Source: Pelomonas sp052436255
GTDB lineage: Bacteria > Pseudomonadota > Gammaproteobacteria > Burkholderiales > Burkholderiaceae_C
NCBI GenBank assembly: GCA_052436255.1
Contig: JBQVNP010000002.1
Coordinates: 42,015 to 106,014, forward strand
Length of the DNA: 64,000 nucleotides
Direction of reading: 5' to 3'
Below are positions 25,443-34,340 of the stretch, piece after piece. Made by a program: the position numbers and the translations under genes. A model generated the notes under the pieces. The model ran no database searches. It was given only the letters and a program-made list of their open reading frames with translations, and was not told where the DNA came from. Positions within the stretch are counted from its first letter, which is position 1; each line of letters opens with the position of its first letter.

Positions 25443-26596
25443 GCCAGCAGCCCGCGCACCGCAGCAATGACACGGTCCACATCCGCATCGCCCATCGCCG
25501 TGTACAGCGGCAGGCTGACCATGCGCTCGTAGGCCTTTTGCGAATGCAGGAACTGCGACGGCGTCAGGCCGTAGCGGTCGCGCCAGTAGGGATGCAAATG
25601 CAGCGGCACGTAATGCACGCTGCAGCCGATGCCGGCGGCGTACATCCCTTCGATGAAGGCGTCGCGCGTGATGCCGGCATCGTCGGCCAGGCGCACGACG
25701 TAGAGATGCCAGGCATGCGTGTCGCCCGCGGGCGCGCTCGGCGGCAGGATCAGCGGCAGGTCGGCGAAGGCCTCGTTGAACCGCGCGGCGATCTGCTCGC
25801 GGCGGACCTGGAAGCCCGGCAGGCGCTTGAGCTGGTGCAGACCAAGCGCCGCGGCGATGTCGGTCAGGTTGTACTTGAAGCCGGGCGCGACGATCTCGTA
25901 GTACCAGCTCGGCACCTTGGCCGTGAAGCGGTCGAAGGCGTCGCGGCTCATGCCGTGCAGGCGCATGACGCGCGCGCGCTTGGCCAGCTCGGCGTTGCGC
26001 GTGACCAGCATGCCGCCCTCGCCCGTCGTCATGGTCTTGTTGGCGTAGAAGCTGAAGACGGTGGCGTCGCTGCCCAGCGTGCCGATCAGTTCCTTCTCTA
26101 GCGTCGTGGGCAGGGCATGGGCGGCGTCTTCAATGACGCGCAGGCCGTGGCGGCGGGCGATGTCGAGGATGGCCAGCATGTCCACCGCCAGGCCGGCGTA
26201 GTGCACCGGCAGGATGGCGCGGGTCTTGGGCGTGATCGCGGCCTCGATCGCGGCGATGTCGATGTTCAGCGTCGCTGGGTCGATGTCGACCAGCTTCACG
26301 TCCGCGCCCAGGTAGCGCACCACTTCAGCGGTGGCGGTGAAGGTGTGGGTCGTCGTGATCACCTCGTCACCCGGGCCGAGGCCGATGGCTTCAAGGGCCA
26401 GGTGCAGGCCGGCGGTGGCCGAGTTGACGGCGATGCATTCGATCTGGGGTTCACCCAGGAACTCGGCGAAGGCCTGCTCGAAGCGCTTGGCCTTGGGGCC
26501 AGTGGTGATCCAGCCGGATTTCAGCGTGTCGACCACCTCGGCGATCTCGTCGTCGCCAATGTCGGGCAGGGCAAAGGGAAGGAAGGGCTGGGTCAT
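25439..26596 (-). CDS. PLP-dependent sugar aminotransferase (DegT/DnrJ/EryC1 family, PglE-like)
   Basis: 385 residues. It shows LKSGWITTGPKAKRFEQAFA, the cofactor-binding VIEDAAHA, and SFYANKTMTTGEGGML containing the PLP Schiff-base Lys (YANK). These match aminotransferases acting on UDP-4-keto-6-deoxy-GlcNAc, such as PglE. The product would be UDP-QuiNAc4N, using the substrate made by the CapD-like dehydratase downstream. The N-acetyltransferase (PglD) that completes bacillosamine is not seen; a methyltransferase lies upstream instead. Substrate assignment is by context. Confidence 0.88.
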   Translation of the reverse strand: MTQPFLPFALPDIGDDEIAEVVDTLKSGWITTGPKAKRFEQAFAEFLGEPQIECIAVNSATAGLHLALEAIGLGPGDEVITTTHTFTATAEVVRYLGADVKLVDIDPATLNIDIAAIEAAITPKTRAILPVHYAGLAVDMLAILDIARRHGLRVIEDAAHALPTTLEKELIGTLGSDATVFSFYANKTMTTGEGGMLVTRNAELAKRARVMRLHGMSRDAFDRFTAKVPSWYYEIVAPGFKYNLTDIAAALGLHQLKRLPGFQVRREQIAARFNEAFADLPLILPPSAPAGDTHAWHLYVVRLADDAGITRDAFIEGMYAAGIGCSVHYVPLHLHPYWRDRYGLTPSQFLHSQKAYERMVSLPLYTAMGDADVDRVIAAVRGLLA

Positions 26597-26614
26597 GGGG
26601 CGGATTTTCGGCGA

Positions 26615-27304
26615 TCAGCGCTTCTCGATCAGCACAAGGCGGTGGGTGCGCAGCCAGGGGGCGAGGTTGAAGAGCCCGTAGGCCGCGGGCAGCGCCCGGG
26701 CCAGCGGTGGTGCCAGCGTGACGCGGCGGGCGGTGAAACGGCCGGGTTCGCACCCAGGAAAGAGCTCGCGCACCCGCCTGAGCGGCACGCCGCGCACGTC
26801 GGGGTTGCGCGGGTTGTTGATGGTGAAGTCGTACCAGACGATGGCACCGCCCGGCTTGAGCCAGCGCCACATCGCATCGGCCACGCGCTGCTGCAAAGCG
26901 TCGTCGAGGATGGAGGAGAAGACGGTGGACTGCAGCACCAGGTCCTGGCTGGCGGGTGCGATGTCGGCGGAGGACGCATCACCCGCGATCAGGCGCACGC
27001 CCTCGGGCAGGGATGCCCGGGCAGCGGCCAGGCGCTCGGGCAGCAGCTCGATGCCGCTCAGATGCGCCGGCAGCAGGCCCAGGCGCAGCAGGTCCAGCAG
27101 GTTGCCGCCGGCACCGCAGCCCACTTCGGTGGCGCACCATTCGGCCGGCTGGCCGGGGCGTTTCGCCAGCAGCTTCAGCAGCTCGCGCTGGCGCTCCTGC
27201 CACATCTGCCAGACCTCGGGGCGCAGCAGGCTGTAGCGGTCCGCGCCGTCGCCCTGTCCGGCGCGGCGGGCGTAGCGCTGGGCGATCTCGTCCAGCTCGC
27301 TCAT
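26615..27304 (-). CDS. Class I SAM-dependent methyltransferase
   Basis: 229 residues. The SAM loop is TEVGCGAGGNLLDLLRLG (around residue 60), followed by the acidic LSGIELLPERL, AGDASSADI, and LKPGGAIVWYDFTINNPRN. The C-terminal half is substrate-specific and not recognised. It overlaps the upstream glycosyltransferase by 4 bp and sits in the sugar-activation part of the operon, so a sugar, sugar nucleotide or glycolipid is a likely substrate. Function beyond methyl transfer is not known. Confidence 0.8.
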   Translation of the reverse strand: MSELDEIAQRYARRAGQGDGADRYSLLRPEVWQMWQERQRELLKLLAKRPGQPAEWCATEVGCGAGGNLLDLLRLGLLPAHLSGIELLPERLAAARASLPEGVRLIAGDASSADIAPASQDLVLQSTVFSSILDDALQQRVADAMWRWLKPGGAIVWYDFTINNPRNPDVRGVPLRRVRELFPGCEPGRFTARRVTLAPPLARALPAAYGLFNLAPWLRTHRLVLIEKR

Positions 27305-28527
27305 GACAGGGCCTGGATGAAACGGGCGGCGAGCACGGGATAGGCGTGATGCGCCATCGCAAACGCGCGCCCCCGGGCGCCCATGGCCGCGCGCTCAGCG
27401 GGCGTCAACGCGGCGAGCTTCAGCAGCCCTTGGGCCACAGCCTCGGCGTCCTCCGGCGCGACGGTCAAGCCGGCGCCTGCTTCGGCCACTGGGTCATTTC
27501 CCGCCTCGACCGAATGCAGCACAGCCCGGCCGGCCATCAGGTAGTCGATGAGCTTGTTGGGCGCGATGCCGAAGCGGTAGATCGGCGTGCGCTGCCAGCC
27601 GATGTAGGCAATGTCGAAGCGGCTGAGCAGCGTGGGAATCTGGGCCTTGGGAATGGGGGCGAAGAAGCGCAGGTTCTTCAAGCCTTCGGCTTCGGCACGT
27701 TCGGCCAGGCGGGCGGCCTCGTGACCGCTGCCGACCAGCACGAAGCTCAGCGGCGCCTCCCTCAAGCGCGAGGCCGCGTCGAGCAGCACATCCAACGCAT
27801 TTGGCAAGCCCATGGACCCGGCATAGCCGACGATGACACGGCCAGCAGCGCGCTCGGCGTCCAGATGCGCAGCCAGCGCTGCGCCCAGCGGCGCCGACTC
27901 GCCCTGCCATTCCTCGGGCGCGAAGCCGTTGGGCACGATGTGCAGCTTGGCCAGATCCAGGCCCCTGGCGGCCATGTGCTCGTTAACGCAGGGCAGCATC
28001 GACACGACGACATTGGCATCACGATAGGCGTCGGCCTCGGCCTTGCCGCACAGCAGCGCGAAGGGGTGGCGCGGCGACATGCCCGACAGCTCGATGAGCG
28101 ACAGCGGCCAGAGGTCGTGCACCTCGTAGACCAGTTTGGCCTTCGCGAGCTTGGCCAGCTTGCGGGCCACCCAGACATCCATCGGATAGGTGCTGGATGC
28201 GATGACCGCATCGGGCCGGAACTCACGCGTCAGCCGCCAGGCGTCGGCACGCAGCTGGCGCAGAAAGGACAGGATGTTGCGCAGACGGCCGACGCCATTG
28301 CCGGCGTAGTGCGGCGTGGGCAGCCAGCGGTAGCAGATGCCGTCGATGAGCTCCTCGCGCGGCTCGCCGCCGACCTCGGGCTGCACGGCGCGCACATGCG
28401 AGTGGCTGGCCGCGACGATGGTGACCTCATGCCCGGCCCTGACCCACTCGCGGGCCAGGTAGTAGGGCCGGAATTCCATGCCATGCGCGGGTGAGCCGGC
28501 GTAGTGGTTGATGAGGAGGAGCCTCAC
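27301..28527 (-). CDS. GT4 family glycosyltransferase (WbuB-like subgroup)
   Basis: 408 residues from a GTG at 28527 that overlaps the upstream TGA (GTGA); longer upstream reading lies inside the neighbouring gene. The N-terminal domain has MRLLLINHYAGSPAHGMEF and LVYEVHDLWPLSLIELSG, resembling the WbuB-like subgroup. The C-terminal domain has VIVGYAGSMGLPNALDVLL and IAPNKLIDYLMAGRAV at the nucleotide-sugar site. It acts on the cytoplasmic face on a lipid-linked acceptor. Donor not known. Confidence 0.82.
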   Translation of the reverse strand: MRLLLINHYAGSPAHGMEFRPYYLAREWVRAGHEVTIVAASHSHVRAVQPEVGGEPREELIDGICYRWLPTPHYAGNGVGRLRNILSFLRQLRADAWRLTREFRPDAVIASSTYPMDVWVARKLAKLAKAKLVYEVHDLWPLSLIELSGMSPRHPFALLCGKAEADAYRDANVVVSMLPCVNEHMAARGLDLAKLHIVPNGFAPEEWQGESAPLGAALAAHLDAERAAGRVIVGYAGSMGLPNALDVLLDAASRLREAPLSFVLVGSGHEAARLAERAEAEGLKNLRFFAPIPKAQIPTLLSRFDIAYIGWQRTPIYRFGIAPNKLIDYLMAGRAVLHSVEAGNDPVAEAGAGLTVAPEDAEAVAQGLLKLAALTPAERAAMGARGRAFAMAHHAYPVLAARFIQALS

Positions 28528-29072
28528 GGCGACAGCTCGCGCAGGCGGGTCAGGAAGCGCTGCACATGCGGCTCGAAAGGGTCGCCCGCTGGAAGGGCCA
28601 TCACCTGGGCAGCGCCATGCTCGCGCATCAACGTTGCGGTGTCGTGCTCCTCCGCAGTGGCAAGGGCGGCATTGCGCAACGACTTGCGAGCGAGCCAACG
28701 CCAGCTACCGCCGCGGCCAAGCATGCGCGCCAGTTCACCACGGCTATCTGAGCACGCAATGCGCGCGCGCAGCCGCCAACCAAGGCACGAAGCCCACGCT
28801 AGGCTGCCGTGCAGCGCCACATCGTGTGCATGCAGCCAGTCGGCATCGGTGCTGGCCAGCCAGGAGCCCACACGTGGCATGCTGCGCATGAGGGCCATGA
28901 CGTCACCGGCAGGAAGGTTCAGGGCGAGGCGGTCGGCCTCGGGCAGTAGCATTTCCCAGCCGGGCGGGAACCCACGCGAGGAGACGGCGGCCAGGCGCAC
29001 GCGAGGCGCCAGCTGTTGCGCCCACTGCAGCAGCTGTGGCTGCTCGGCGTCGCCGATCATCACCAGCTTCAT
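28524..29072 (-). CDS. Glycosyltransferase N-terminal (acceptor) domain only
   Basis: 182 residues. MKLVMIGDAEQPQLLQWAQQ begins a Rossmann-like domain, and DADWLHAHDVALHGSLAWA near residue 80 matches the HAHD segment of GT4 N-terminal domains. It ends where the linker to the nucleotide-sugar domain would begin, so the donor-binding half (E-x7-E) is missing. The frame is clean and both ends are coupled by 4-bp overlaps (with wecB upstream and the GT4 downstream), which argues against a recent truncation. It could be a remnant, or the acceptor subunit of a split glycosyltransferase. Confidence 0.6.
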   Translation of the reverse strand: MKLVMIGDAEQPQLLQWAQQLAPRVRLAAVSSRGFPPGWEMLLPEADRLALNLPAGDVMALMRSMPRVGSWLASTDADWLHAHDVALHGSLAWASCLGWRLRARIACSDSRGELARMLGRGGSWRWLARKSLRNAALATAEEHDTATLMREHGAAQVMALPAGDPFEPHVQRFLTRLRELSP

Positions 29073-30175
29073 TGAGCCAAAGCCTTTCGCAATATCTGCT
29101 CAATCCGGCTGGCCGCCTGACCGTCGCCATAGGGTGAGACGCCGCGCGCCATGGCCGCATGGGCGGCCGCATCGTCCAGCAACGACAGGGTGCTTTGCAC
29201 GATGGTGTCGAAATCGTGTCCCACCAATCGCACGACGCCAGCGGCCACCGCCTCAGGGCGCTCCGTTTCGCGACGCAACACCAGCACTGGTTTGGCCAGT
29301 GCAGGGGCTTCCTCCTGCACGCCGCCCGAGTCGGACAGTATGAGATGGGACTGCCTCATGGCCGCCACGAAAGCGAGGTAGTCCAGCGGCTCGCAGAGAG
29401 TCACATTGGGCAGCCCTTCCAATAACGGACGCACGATGCCACGCACATTCGGGTTCGGGTGCCAAGGGAAAAGGAAATCAGTCTCTGGTCGTAATGACGC
29501 AAGCTGCGCAATCGCCCGACAAATCTCGGCCAGCGGGGCGCCGAAGTTCTCACGCCGATGCGCTGTCACCAATATGAGCCGGCGCCCCGGTCGCGCGAAC
29601 AGGTGTGCGCGATCCGCCCGTTCGGCGACCGAGTGCAGCGCGTCGATCACGGTGTTGCCGGTGACATGAATCCGATCCGCCGGGATGCGTTCGGCCAGCA
29701 GGTTTTCGCGGGCCGACTCTGTTGGCGAAAAATGCCAGCGCGTCAGCAGGCCCGCCACCACCCGGTTCATCTCTTCCGGGAATGGGTTGTCGAGGTCATG
29801 CGTTCTCAGCCCTGCCTCAATGTGAGCAAACGGAAGGCGGCGGTAGAACGCCGCCATCGCAGCGCAGAGCACCGAAGTGGTGTCCCCCTGAGCGATAAGC
29901 ACATCAGGCCGCCAGTGCTCAATGGCGCCATCTAGTGCGCAAAGCAACCGTGCCGAGAGCGCGGCCAGGCTTTGGTTGGGCGCCATAACCTGAAGGTCGG
30001 CATCGGGCACCAGGCCAAACACTTGCAAAACTTGGTCGAGCAATTCGCGGTGCTGGCCGGTAGCCAGCACGGTGCAATCACACCAGCCACTGGCCTGCAA
30101 GGCAGTGATAACTGGCGCCATCTTGATGGCCTCAGGCCGTGTACCGACGACTGTGAGGATGCGTTTACGCCTCAT
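29069..30175 (-). CDS. wecB: UDP-N-acetylglucosamine 2-epimerase (non-hydrolysing), WecB
   Basis: 368 residues, full length. ILTVVGTRPEAIKMAPVI at the N-terminus, ATGQHRELLDQVL, HIEAGLRTHDLDNPFPEEMNR, VTAHRRENFG and LSDSGGVQEEAP are the complete WecB signature set. It converts UDP-GlcNAc to UDP-ManNAc, the precursor of ManNAcA-type sugars; no UDP-ManNAc dehydrogenase (WecC) is seen in the window. It overlaps GT4 and half-GT genes by 4 bp on each side. It is distinct from the FnlC-type gene at 1-852. Confidence 0.93.
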   Translation of the reverse strand: MRRKRILTVVGTRPEAIKMAPVITALQASGWCDCTVLATGQHRELLDQVLQVFGLVPDADLQVMAPNQSLAALSARLLCALDGAIEHWRPDVLIAQGDTTSVLCAAMAAFYRRLPFAHIEAGLRTHDLDNPFPEEMNRVVAGLLTRWHFSPTESARENLLAERIPADRIHVTGNTVIDALHSVAERADRAHLFARPGRRLILVTAHRRENFGAPLAEICRAIAQLASLRPETDFLFPWHPNPNVRGIVRPLLEGLPNVTLCEPLDYLAFVAAMRQSHLILSDSGGVQEEAPALAKPVLVLRRETERPEAVAAGVVRLVGHDFDTIVQSTLSLLDDAAAHAAMARGVSPYGDGQAASRIEQILRKALAQ

Positions 30176-31290
30176 GACTCCCCCGATGGACTGCCCGCCA
30201 AGTCGCCGGCAAACGCCAGTTCCTGTGTCGCCAAGCGAGCGCCCAGGTACCGGTGGCGCACCGGTGCGCCAGCAGGCAGTGCAGGGGGCGGCTGGCGCAA
30301 CATGCCGAGGTCGGCAGCACCTGCCGGTATCAGTCGCACGTTGTCGAACTCGCCAAGCATCTGTCGTGTCACAGCAAGGTCAGACGTGAAGAGCGGGATG
30401 CCGTAGGTCGCCATCTCGCAAGCCATCACGCCCTGGGAGTCCAGGCGCGTCGGCAGCACGCACGCGCGGTAGCGATCAAGCAGCGCCGGAATCTCGGCCT
30501 GTGGGATGAAACGCTGGAAGACCGTCATATTGCTGGGTGCGGGGTGGACTTCAAAATAGCGCCCCCTGCCGAACACATGGAAGCTCAGTTCCGGGCAGGC
30601 GTTCGCCCAGGCCACCACTTCATCGATGGCGTACTTGGGATTGTCGAAAGGGCGGATACAGACGAAATCCGCATCGGGAATTGGCCGCGGCTGGTAATTG
30701 CGCTCGATGAAGGCCGGATTGACGGCATTGGGGATGATGCGCGTGGCTAACATCGGCGCGCGGGTCAGCCAAGCGCTGGCCCGCAGGGCCTCGCGGCGCA
30801 TCCATTCGCTAACGAACACCAGCCCCAGATGCCCCCCCGTTGCCAGCCGGCGCTGGCAGAACCGTCGGAAGGCCCAAAGCTTGATCGGGTCGTAGGCCGC
30901 GCGCAGTTTGCGCGTCAGAGCTTCGCCCAGATTGCGGTCGAACGCATAAGGCTGCGGGTAATGCTCGCGCGTGAGCAGCACCTCATGACCGTGTAGGAAG
31001 AACACAAGCGGCCACGGTGGCAAGGCGCGCAGCAGACGCAAATGATTGCGCAGGTTGGGGGCGTGCGAGAACACCACATCGAACCGGTGGGGGTTGCGGC
31101 ACATCACGTGCACCTCGTCCGCGGTGCGAACATCCACACCCTCGAATGCGTAGCCCGTCGCCGCACTGAACGACAGCACAGTCACCTCGTGGCCTTGGCG
31201 CACATATTCCAAGGACCGCGAGTGAACGAACCCCATCGCATAGACATGCGTTGGCGACGGGTAGGCCTCTGACAGCACCAGGATCCTCAT
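30172..31290 (-). CDS. GT4 family glycosyltransferase
   Basis: 372 residues beginning MRILVLSEAYPSPTHVYAMG with a GT-B N-terminal domain, FFLHGHEVLLTREHY, and a C-terminal domain with RPFDNPKYAIDEVV, VHPAPSNMTVFQRFIP and RLDSQGVMACEMATYGIP at the donor site. It appears to be a complete retaining glycosyltransferase. It is second in the leftward cluster after the flippase, with 118 nt between, and is coupled to wecB by a 4-bp overlap. Substrate unknown. Confidence 0.8.
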   Translation of the reverse strand: MRILVLSEAYPSPTHVYAMGFVHSRSLEYVRQGHEVTVLSFSAATGYAFEGVDVRTADEVHVMCRNPHRFDVVFSHAPNLRNHLRLLRALPPWPLVFFLHGHEVLLTREHYPQPYAFDRNLGEALTRKLRAAYDPIKLWAFRRFCQRRLATGGHLGLVFVSEWMRREALRASAWLTRAPMLATRIIPNAVNPAFIERNYQPRPIPDADFVCIRPFDNPKYAIDEVVAWANACPELSFHVFGRGRYFEVHPAPSNMTVFQRFIPQAEIPALLDRYRACVLPTRLDSQGVMACEMATYGIPLFTSDLAVTRQMLGEFDNVRLIPAGAADLGMLRQPPPALPAGAPVRHRYLGARLATQELAFAGDLAGSPSGES

Positions 31291-31408
31291 GTAGCTCGTC
31301 CGGCCCGCTGCGCCCGCACGCCCGGGCGGCGGGCATGCGGATGGCGCAAGGTATCGCAGTGCGCATGGCGGAGCGCACAGGGTCGGTCTGCGACGGCACG
31401 AAGAAGGT

Positions 31409-32671
31409 TCACGAGGCGCCCCCCGCGGTGCCGTGCTTGGGGGCTTGGGAGGCGAGCTTGTTCATCGCCCACAAGGTCCAGAGCAGCGCCGCAGCCTCGC
31501 TCACGGACCAAGCCAGAGCCACCGCCCAGGGAGCACATGCCGCATCTCGAGCTAGCAACCAGCCGCCCAGCGCCAGACACGCCAAACGCCAAGCCGCCGC
31601 AGCGGTGTTAGCTTGCGGCACACCATGCGCATGCATGGCTGGCGCTAGCACCCGGGTGTAAGCCGCCAGCGGCAACGACAGCGTCATGAGCATTGCTGGC
31701 AAGATTGCCGCGTCGTAATCAGCGCCCAAACCCCAACGCACCGCCACCCCGACAACCCCGGCCAGCAAGCAGCCGGCCACAGCCCCCCAGATCACCCAGC
31801 GTGCCGCGTGGGCCTGCAACCGGTGAAGCAGCGTCAAATCCAGCGTAGCCGTCCAACGGGCAAAAAGCAGCGGCGCCACCAGGCCCACAGGTACCACCAG
31901 GCCTTGAGCGACGAACACGCCGACGTGTAGTAATCCGACCCCCTCGTCACCCCCGCCCGCCTGGCGCACCAGGGCGTAGGCCAGCAAAGGTTGCAGGACC
32001 GTCAGTACCGCTTGCAGGAAGACATGCGATCCATTTGCCCACAGGGCGCGCCAGGGAAGCCGCCCGACTCCGACCGGCGTGCCGTGCAACTGATGCGTCA
32101 CCACCGCAGCGCCCGCCAAGGCGGCCAGGGCCGCCGAGATCAGAATCGCCGAAGGAAAAGGCCCGCGCCCGGACTGGCTGCACACCGCTGCGAGCAGGGC
32201 GACGGCCGGCACTACCGTCAGTAGAGCGAACACCGCGCCTTGATTGAGCGTCAGGCACACGCCTCGCCATAGTGCATGTACCACCAGTAGGGCGGCGGCG
32301 CCAGCGAGCACCCACGCATCTAAGGGTCCGGTCAGCGGACCTGCCCATTGCTGTCCAGCGCCGATGCGGGTGGCAGCCCAGGCCACCGGCACGAACATTA
32401 GCGAATAGCCCGCGGCATACCAAGCCAGGCGACGGGCGCACGCGCTCAAGCGGTTCACCACATAGACGATGCCCTGTGGAAACCCGAAGGTACCCAGCAC
32501 CACCAGCAGGTCGACCCAGGCCTTGCTCTGAGCAAACTGCCCCTGCGCCTGCGCGCCGCCGACAGTGGCCACGACAAGCACCGTGGCAAGCGCACTAAGA
32601 GGCCCCAACGCTTGCAACGACGCGGACGCCAACAATGCCCGCATAGCCGGATTCAATATCAGACTTGGCAT
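31409..32671 (-). CDS. Polysaccharide flippase-like membrane protein (Wzx/MOP type)
   Basis: 420 residues from the ATG at 32671, chosen because GGGGGA lies 8 nt upstream; upstream in-frame ATGs lack such a site. About 12 hydrophobic segments follow an N-terminal PSLILNPAMRALLASASLQ. The pattern fits an O-antigen/capsule flippase, though identity to known Wzx is not obvious by eye. It is first in the second glycan cluster, divergent from lysS. It would export the lipid-linked unit built by the downstream genes. Confidence 0.7.
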   Translation of the reverse strand: MPSLILNPAMRALLASASLQALGPLSALATVLVVATVGGAQAQGQFAQSKAWVDLLVVLGTFGFPQGIVYVVNRLSACARRLAWYAAGYSLMFVPVAWAATRIGAGQQWAGPLTGPLDAWVLAGAAALLVVHALWRGVCLTLNQGAVFALLTVVPAVALLAAVCSQSGRGPFPSAILISAALAALAGAAVVTHQLHGTPVGVGRLPWRALWANGSHVFLQAVLTVLQPLLAYALVRQAGGGDEGVGLLHVGVFVAQGLVVPVGLVAPLLFARWTATLDLTLLHRLQAHAARWVIWGAVAGCLLAGVVGVAVRWGLGADYDAAILPAMLMTLSLPLAAYTRVLAPAMHAHGVPQANTAAAAWRLACLALGGWLLARDAACAPWAVALAWSVSEAAALLWTLWAMNKLASQAPKHGTAGGAS

Positions 32672-32790
32672 GCGTTTAATCCCCCGATCCTGCGGCATCT
32701 CAGAGAGCTCAGGCTGATTCGGGACGGGGCACGGACAAGCGTCATGAGGAGCGCTCGTCAAAGCGCAAGGTCGTGGAGGACAGTGGATTC

Positions 32791-32796
32791 TAAAAT
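32791..32796 (+). promoter_or_regulatory. Candidate -10 box for lysS
   Basis: TAAAAT lies within CTAAAATCGCG, 24 nt upstream of the lysS ATG. The same 10-mer TAAAATCGCG occurs before ychF (44427). No consensus -35 is evident at 17 nt, so only the -10 is proposed. Confidence 0.4.
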
Positions 32797-32819
32797 CGCG
32801 GATTCACCCTAGGCCCGCA

Positions 32820-34337
32820 ATGAACAACACGACACCGCCCACCCCCGTGCCCGCTCAGGCAGACGAGAACCAGCTGATCACCGAGCGCCGCGAAAAACTG
32901 GCCGCCATCCGGGCCGCCACGGCAGTGCCGTTCCCGAACGATTTCAAGCCCCAGCACCGTGCGCTGCCGCTGCAGACCCAGTACGGCGAAATGCCCAACG
33001 AGGAACTGGAAACACAGGCAGTGAAGGTCAGCGTGGCGGGCCGCATGATGCTCAAGCGTGTGATGGGCAAGGCGAGCTTCTGCACGTTGCAGGACGCCAC
33101 CGGCCGCATCCAACTGCGTGTGACGGTCGACCATGTCGGCGCGGACGTTTACGCCGCGTTCAAGCACTGGGACCTGGGCGACATCATCGGCGGCGAGGGC
33201 ACGCTAATGAAGACCAAGACCGGCGAGCTGACCGTCACCGTCACCACGCTGCGCCTGCTGACCAAGAGCCTGCGCCCACTGCCGGACAAGTTCCACGGCA
33301 TGAGCGACCAGGAGCAGAAGTACCGCCAGCGCTATGTCGACCTGATCACCGACGAGGACGCGCGCAAGCGCTTCACGGCGCGCTCCAAGGCGGTGTCCGC
33401 CATCCGCAGCTTCATGGTCGACCACGGCTTCCTGGAGGTCGAGACGCCGATGCTCCACCCCATCCCCGGTGGCGCGAATGCCAAGCCCTTCAAGACGCAC
33501 CACAACGCGCTGGATCAGGAGATGTTCCTGCGCATCGCGCCGGAGCTGTACCTGAAACGTCTGGTGGTGGGCGGCTTCGAGCGCGTGTTCGAGATCAACC
33601 GCAACTTCCGCAACGAAGGCATTTCGGTCCGGCACAACCCCGAGTTCACGATGATGGAGTTCTATGCGGCCTACTGGACGCATCACGACCAGATGGACTT
33701 CACCGAGGCCGTGCTGCGCCATGCCGCCATCGCCGCCACCGGCAGCGCTGCACTCACCTATGCCGGCAAGCCGGTGGCGCTGGACAAGCCGTTTGCGCGC
33801 GTGTCGGTGCGCGACTCGCTGATCCAGTTCGCCGGCCTGAGCGAGGCCGAAGCCGACAACGCCGACGTGCTGCGCGCCCGCATCGTCGCCGCTGGCGAAG
33901 AGGCCCCGGCCCGCTGGAGCCTGGCGGAGCTGCAGTTCGGCCTGTTCGAGGCCGTCGTCGAAGAGAAGCTGTGGGAGCCCACCTTCATCATCGACTACCC
34001 CGTCGAGGTCTCGCCGCTGGCCCGGGCCTCGGACGCCAACCCGGCGATCACCGAACGCTTCGAGCTGTTCATCACCGGCCGCGAGTACGCCAACGGCTTC
34101 AGCGAGCTGAATGACGCCGAAGACCAGGCCGCGCGCTTCCACGCCCAAGTGGCCAACAAGGACGCCGGCGACGAGGAGGCGATGTTCTTCGACGCCGACT
34201 TCATCCGCGCGCTGGAGTACGGCATGCCCCCGACCGGCGGCTGCGGCATCGGCATCGATCGGCTGATGATGCTGATCACCGACTCGCCGTCGATCCGTGA
34301 CGTGATCCTGTTCCCGGCGCTGCGTCGGGAGGCCTGA
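32820..34337 (+). CDS. lysS: Lysyl-tRNA synthetase, class II
   Basis: 505 residues. The OB-fold anticodon-binding domain occupies roughly 60-180. The class II catalytic core has motif 2 FERVFEINRNFRNEG and motif 3 GCGIGIDRLMMLITD. Also seen are VDLITDEDARKRFTARSKA and RIAPELYLKRLVVGGF, typical of bacterial LysRS. It charges tRNA-Lys in the cytoplasm. The gene is complete and stands alone on the plus strand between two minus-strand blocks. It is a housekeeping gene and marks the end of the polysaccharide island. Confidence 0.97.
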   Translation: MNNTTPPTPVPAQADENQLITERREKLAAIRAATAVPFPNDFKPQHRALPLQTQYGEMPNEELETQAVKVSVAGRMMLKRVMGKASFCTLQDATGRIQLRVTVDHVGADVYAAFKHWDLGDIIGGEGTLMKTKTGELTVTVTTLRLLTKSLRPLPDKFHGMSDQEQKYRQRYVDLITDEDARKRFTARSKAVSAIRSFMVDHGFLEVETPMLHPIPGGANAKPFKTHHNALDQEMFLRIAPELYLKRLVVGGFERVFEINRNFRNEGISVRHNPEFTMMEFYAAYWTHHDQMDFTEAVLRHAAIAATGSAALTYAGKPVALDKPFARVSVRDSLIQFAGLSEAEADNADVLRARIVAAGEEAPARWSLAELQFGLFEAVVEEKLWEPTFIIDYPVEVSPLARASDANPAITERFELFITGREYANGFSELNDAEDQAARFHAQVANKDAGDEEAMFFDADFIRALEYGMPPTGGCGIGIDRLMMLITDSPSIRDVILFPALRREA

Positions 34338-34340
34338 ACC

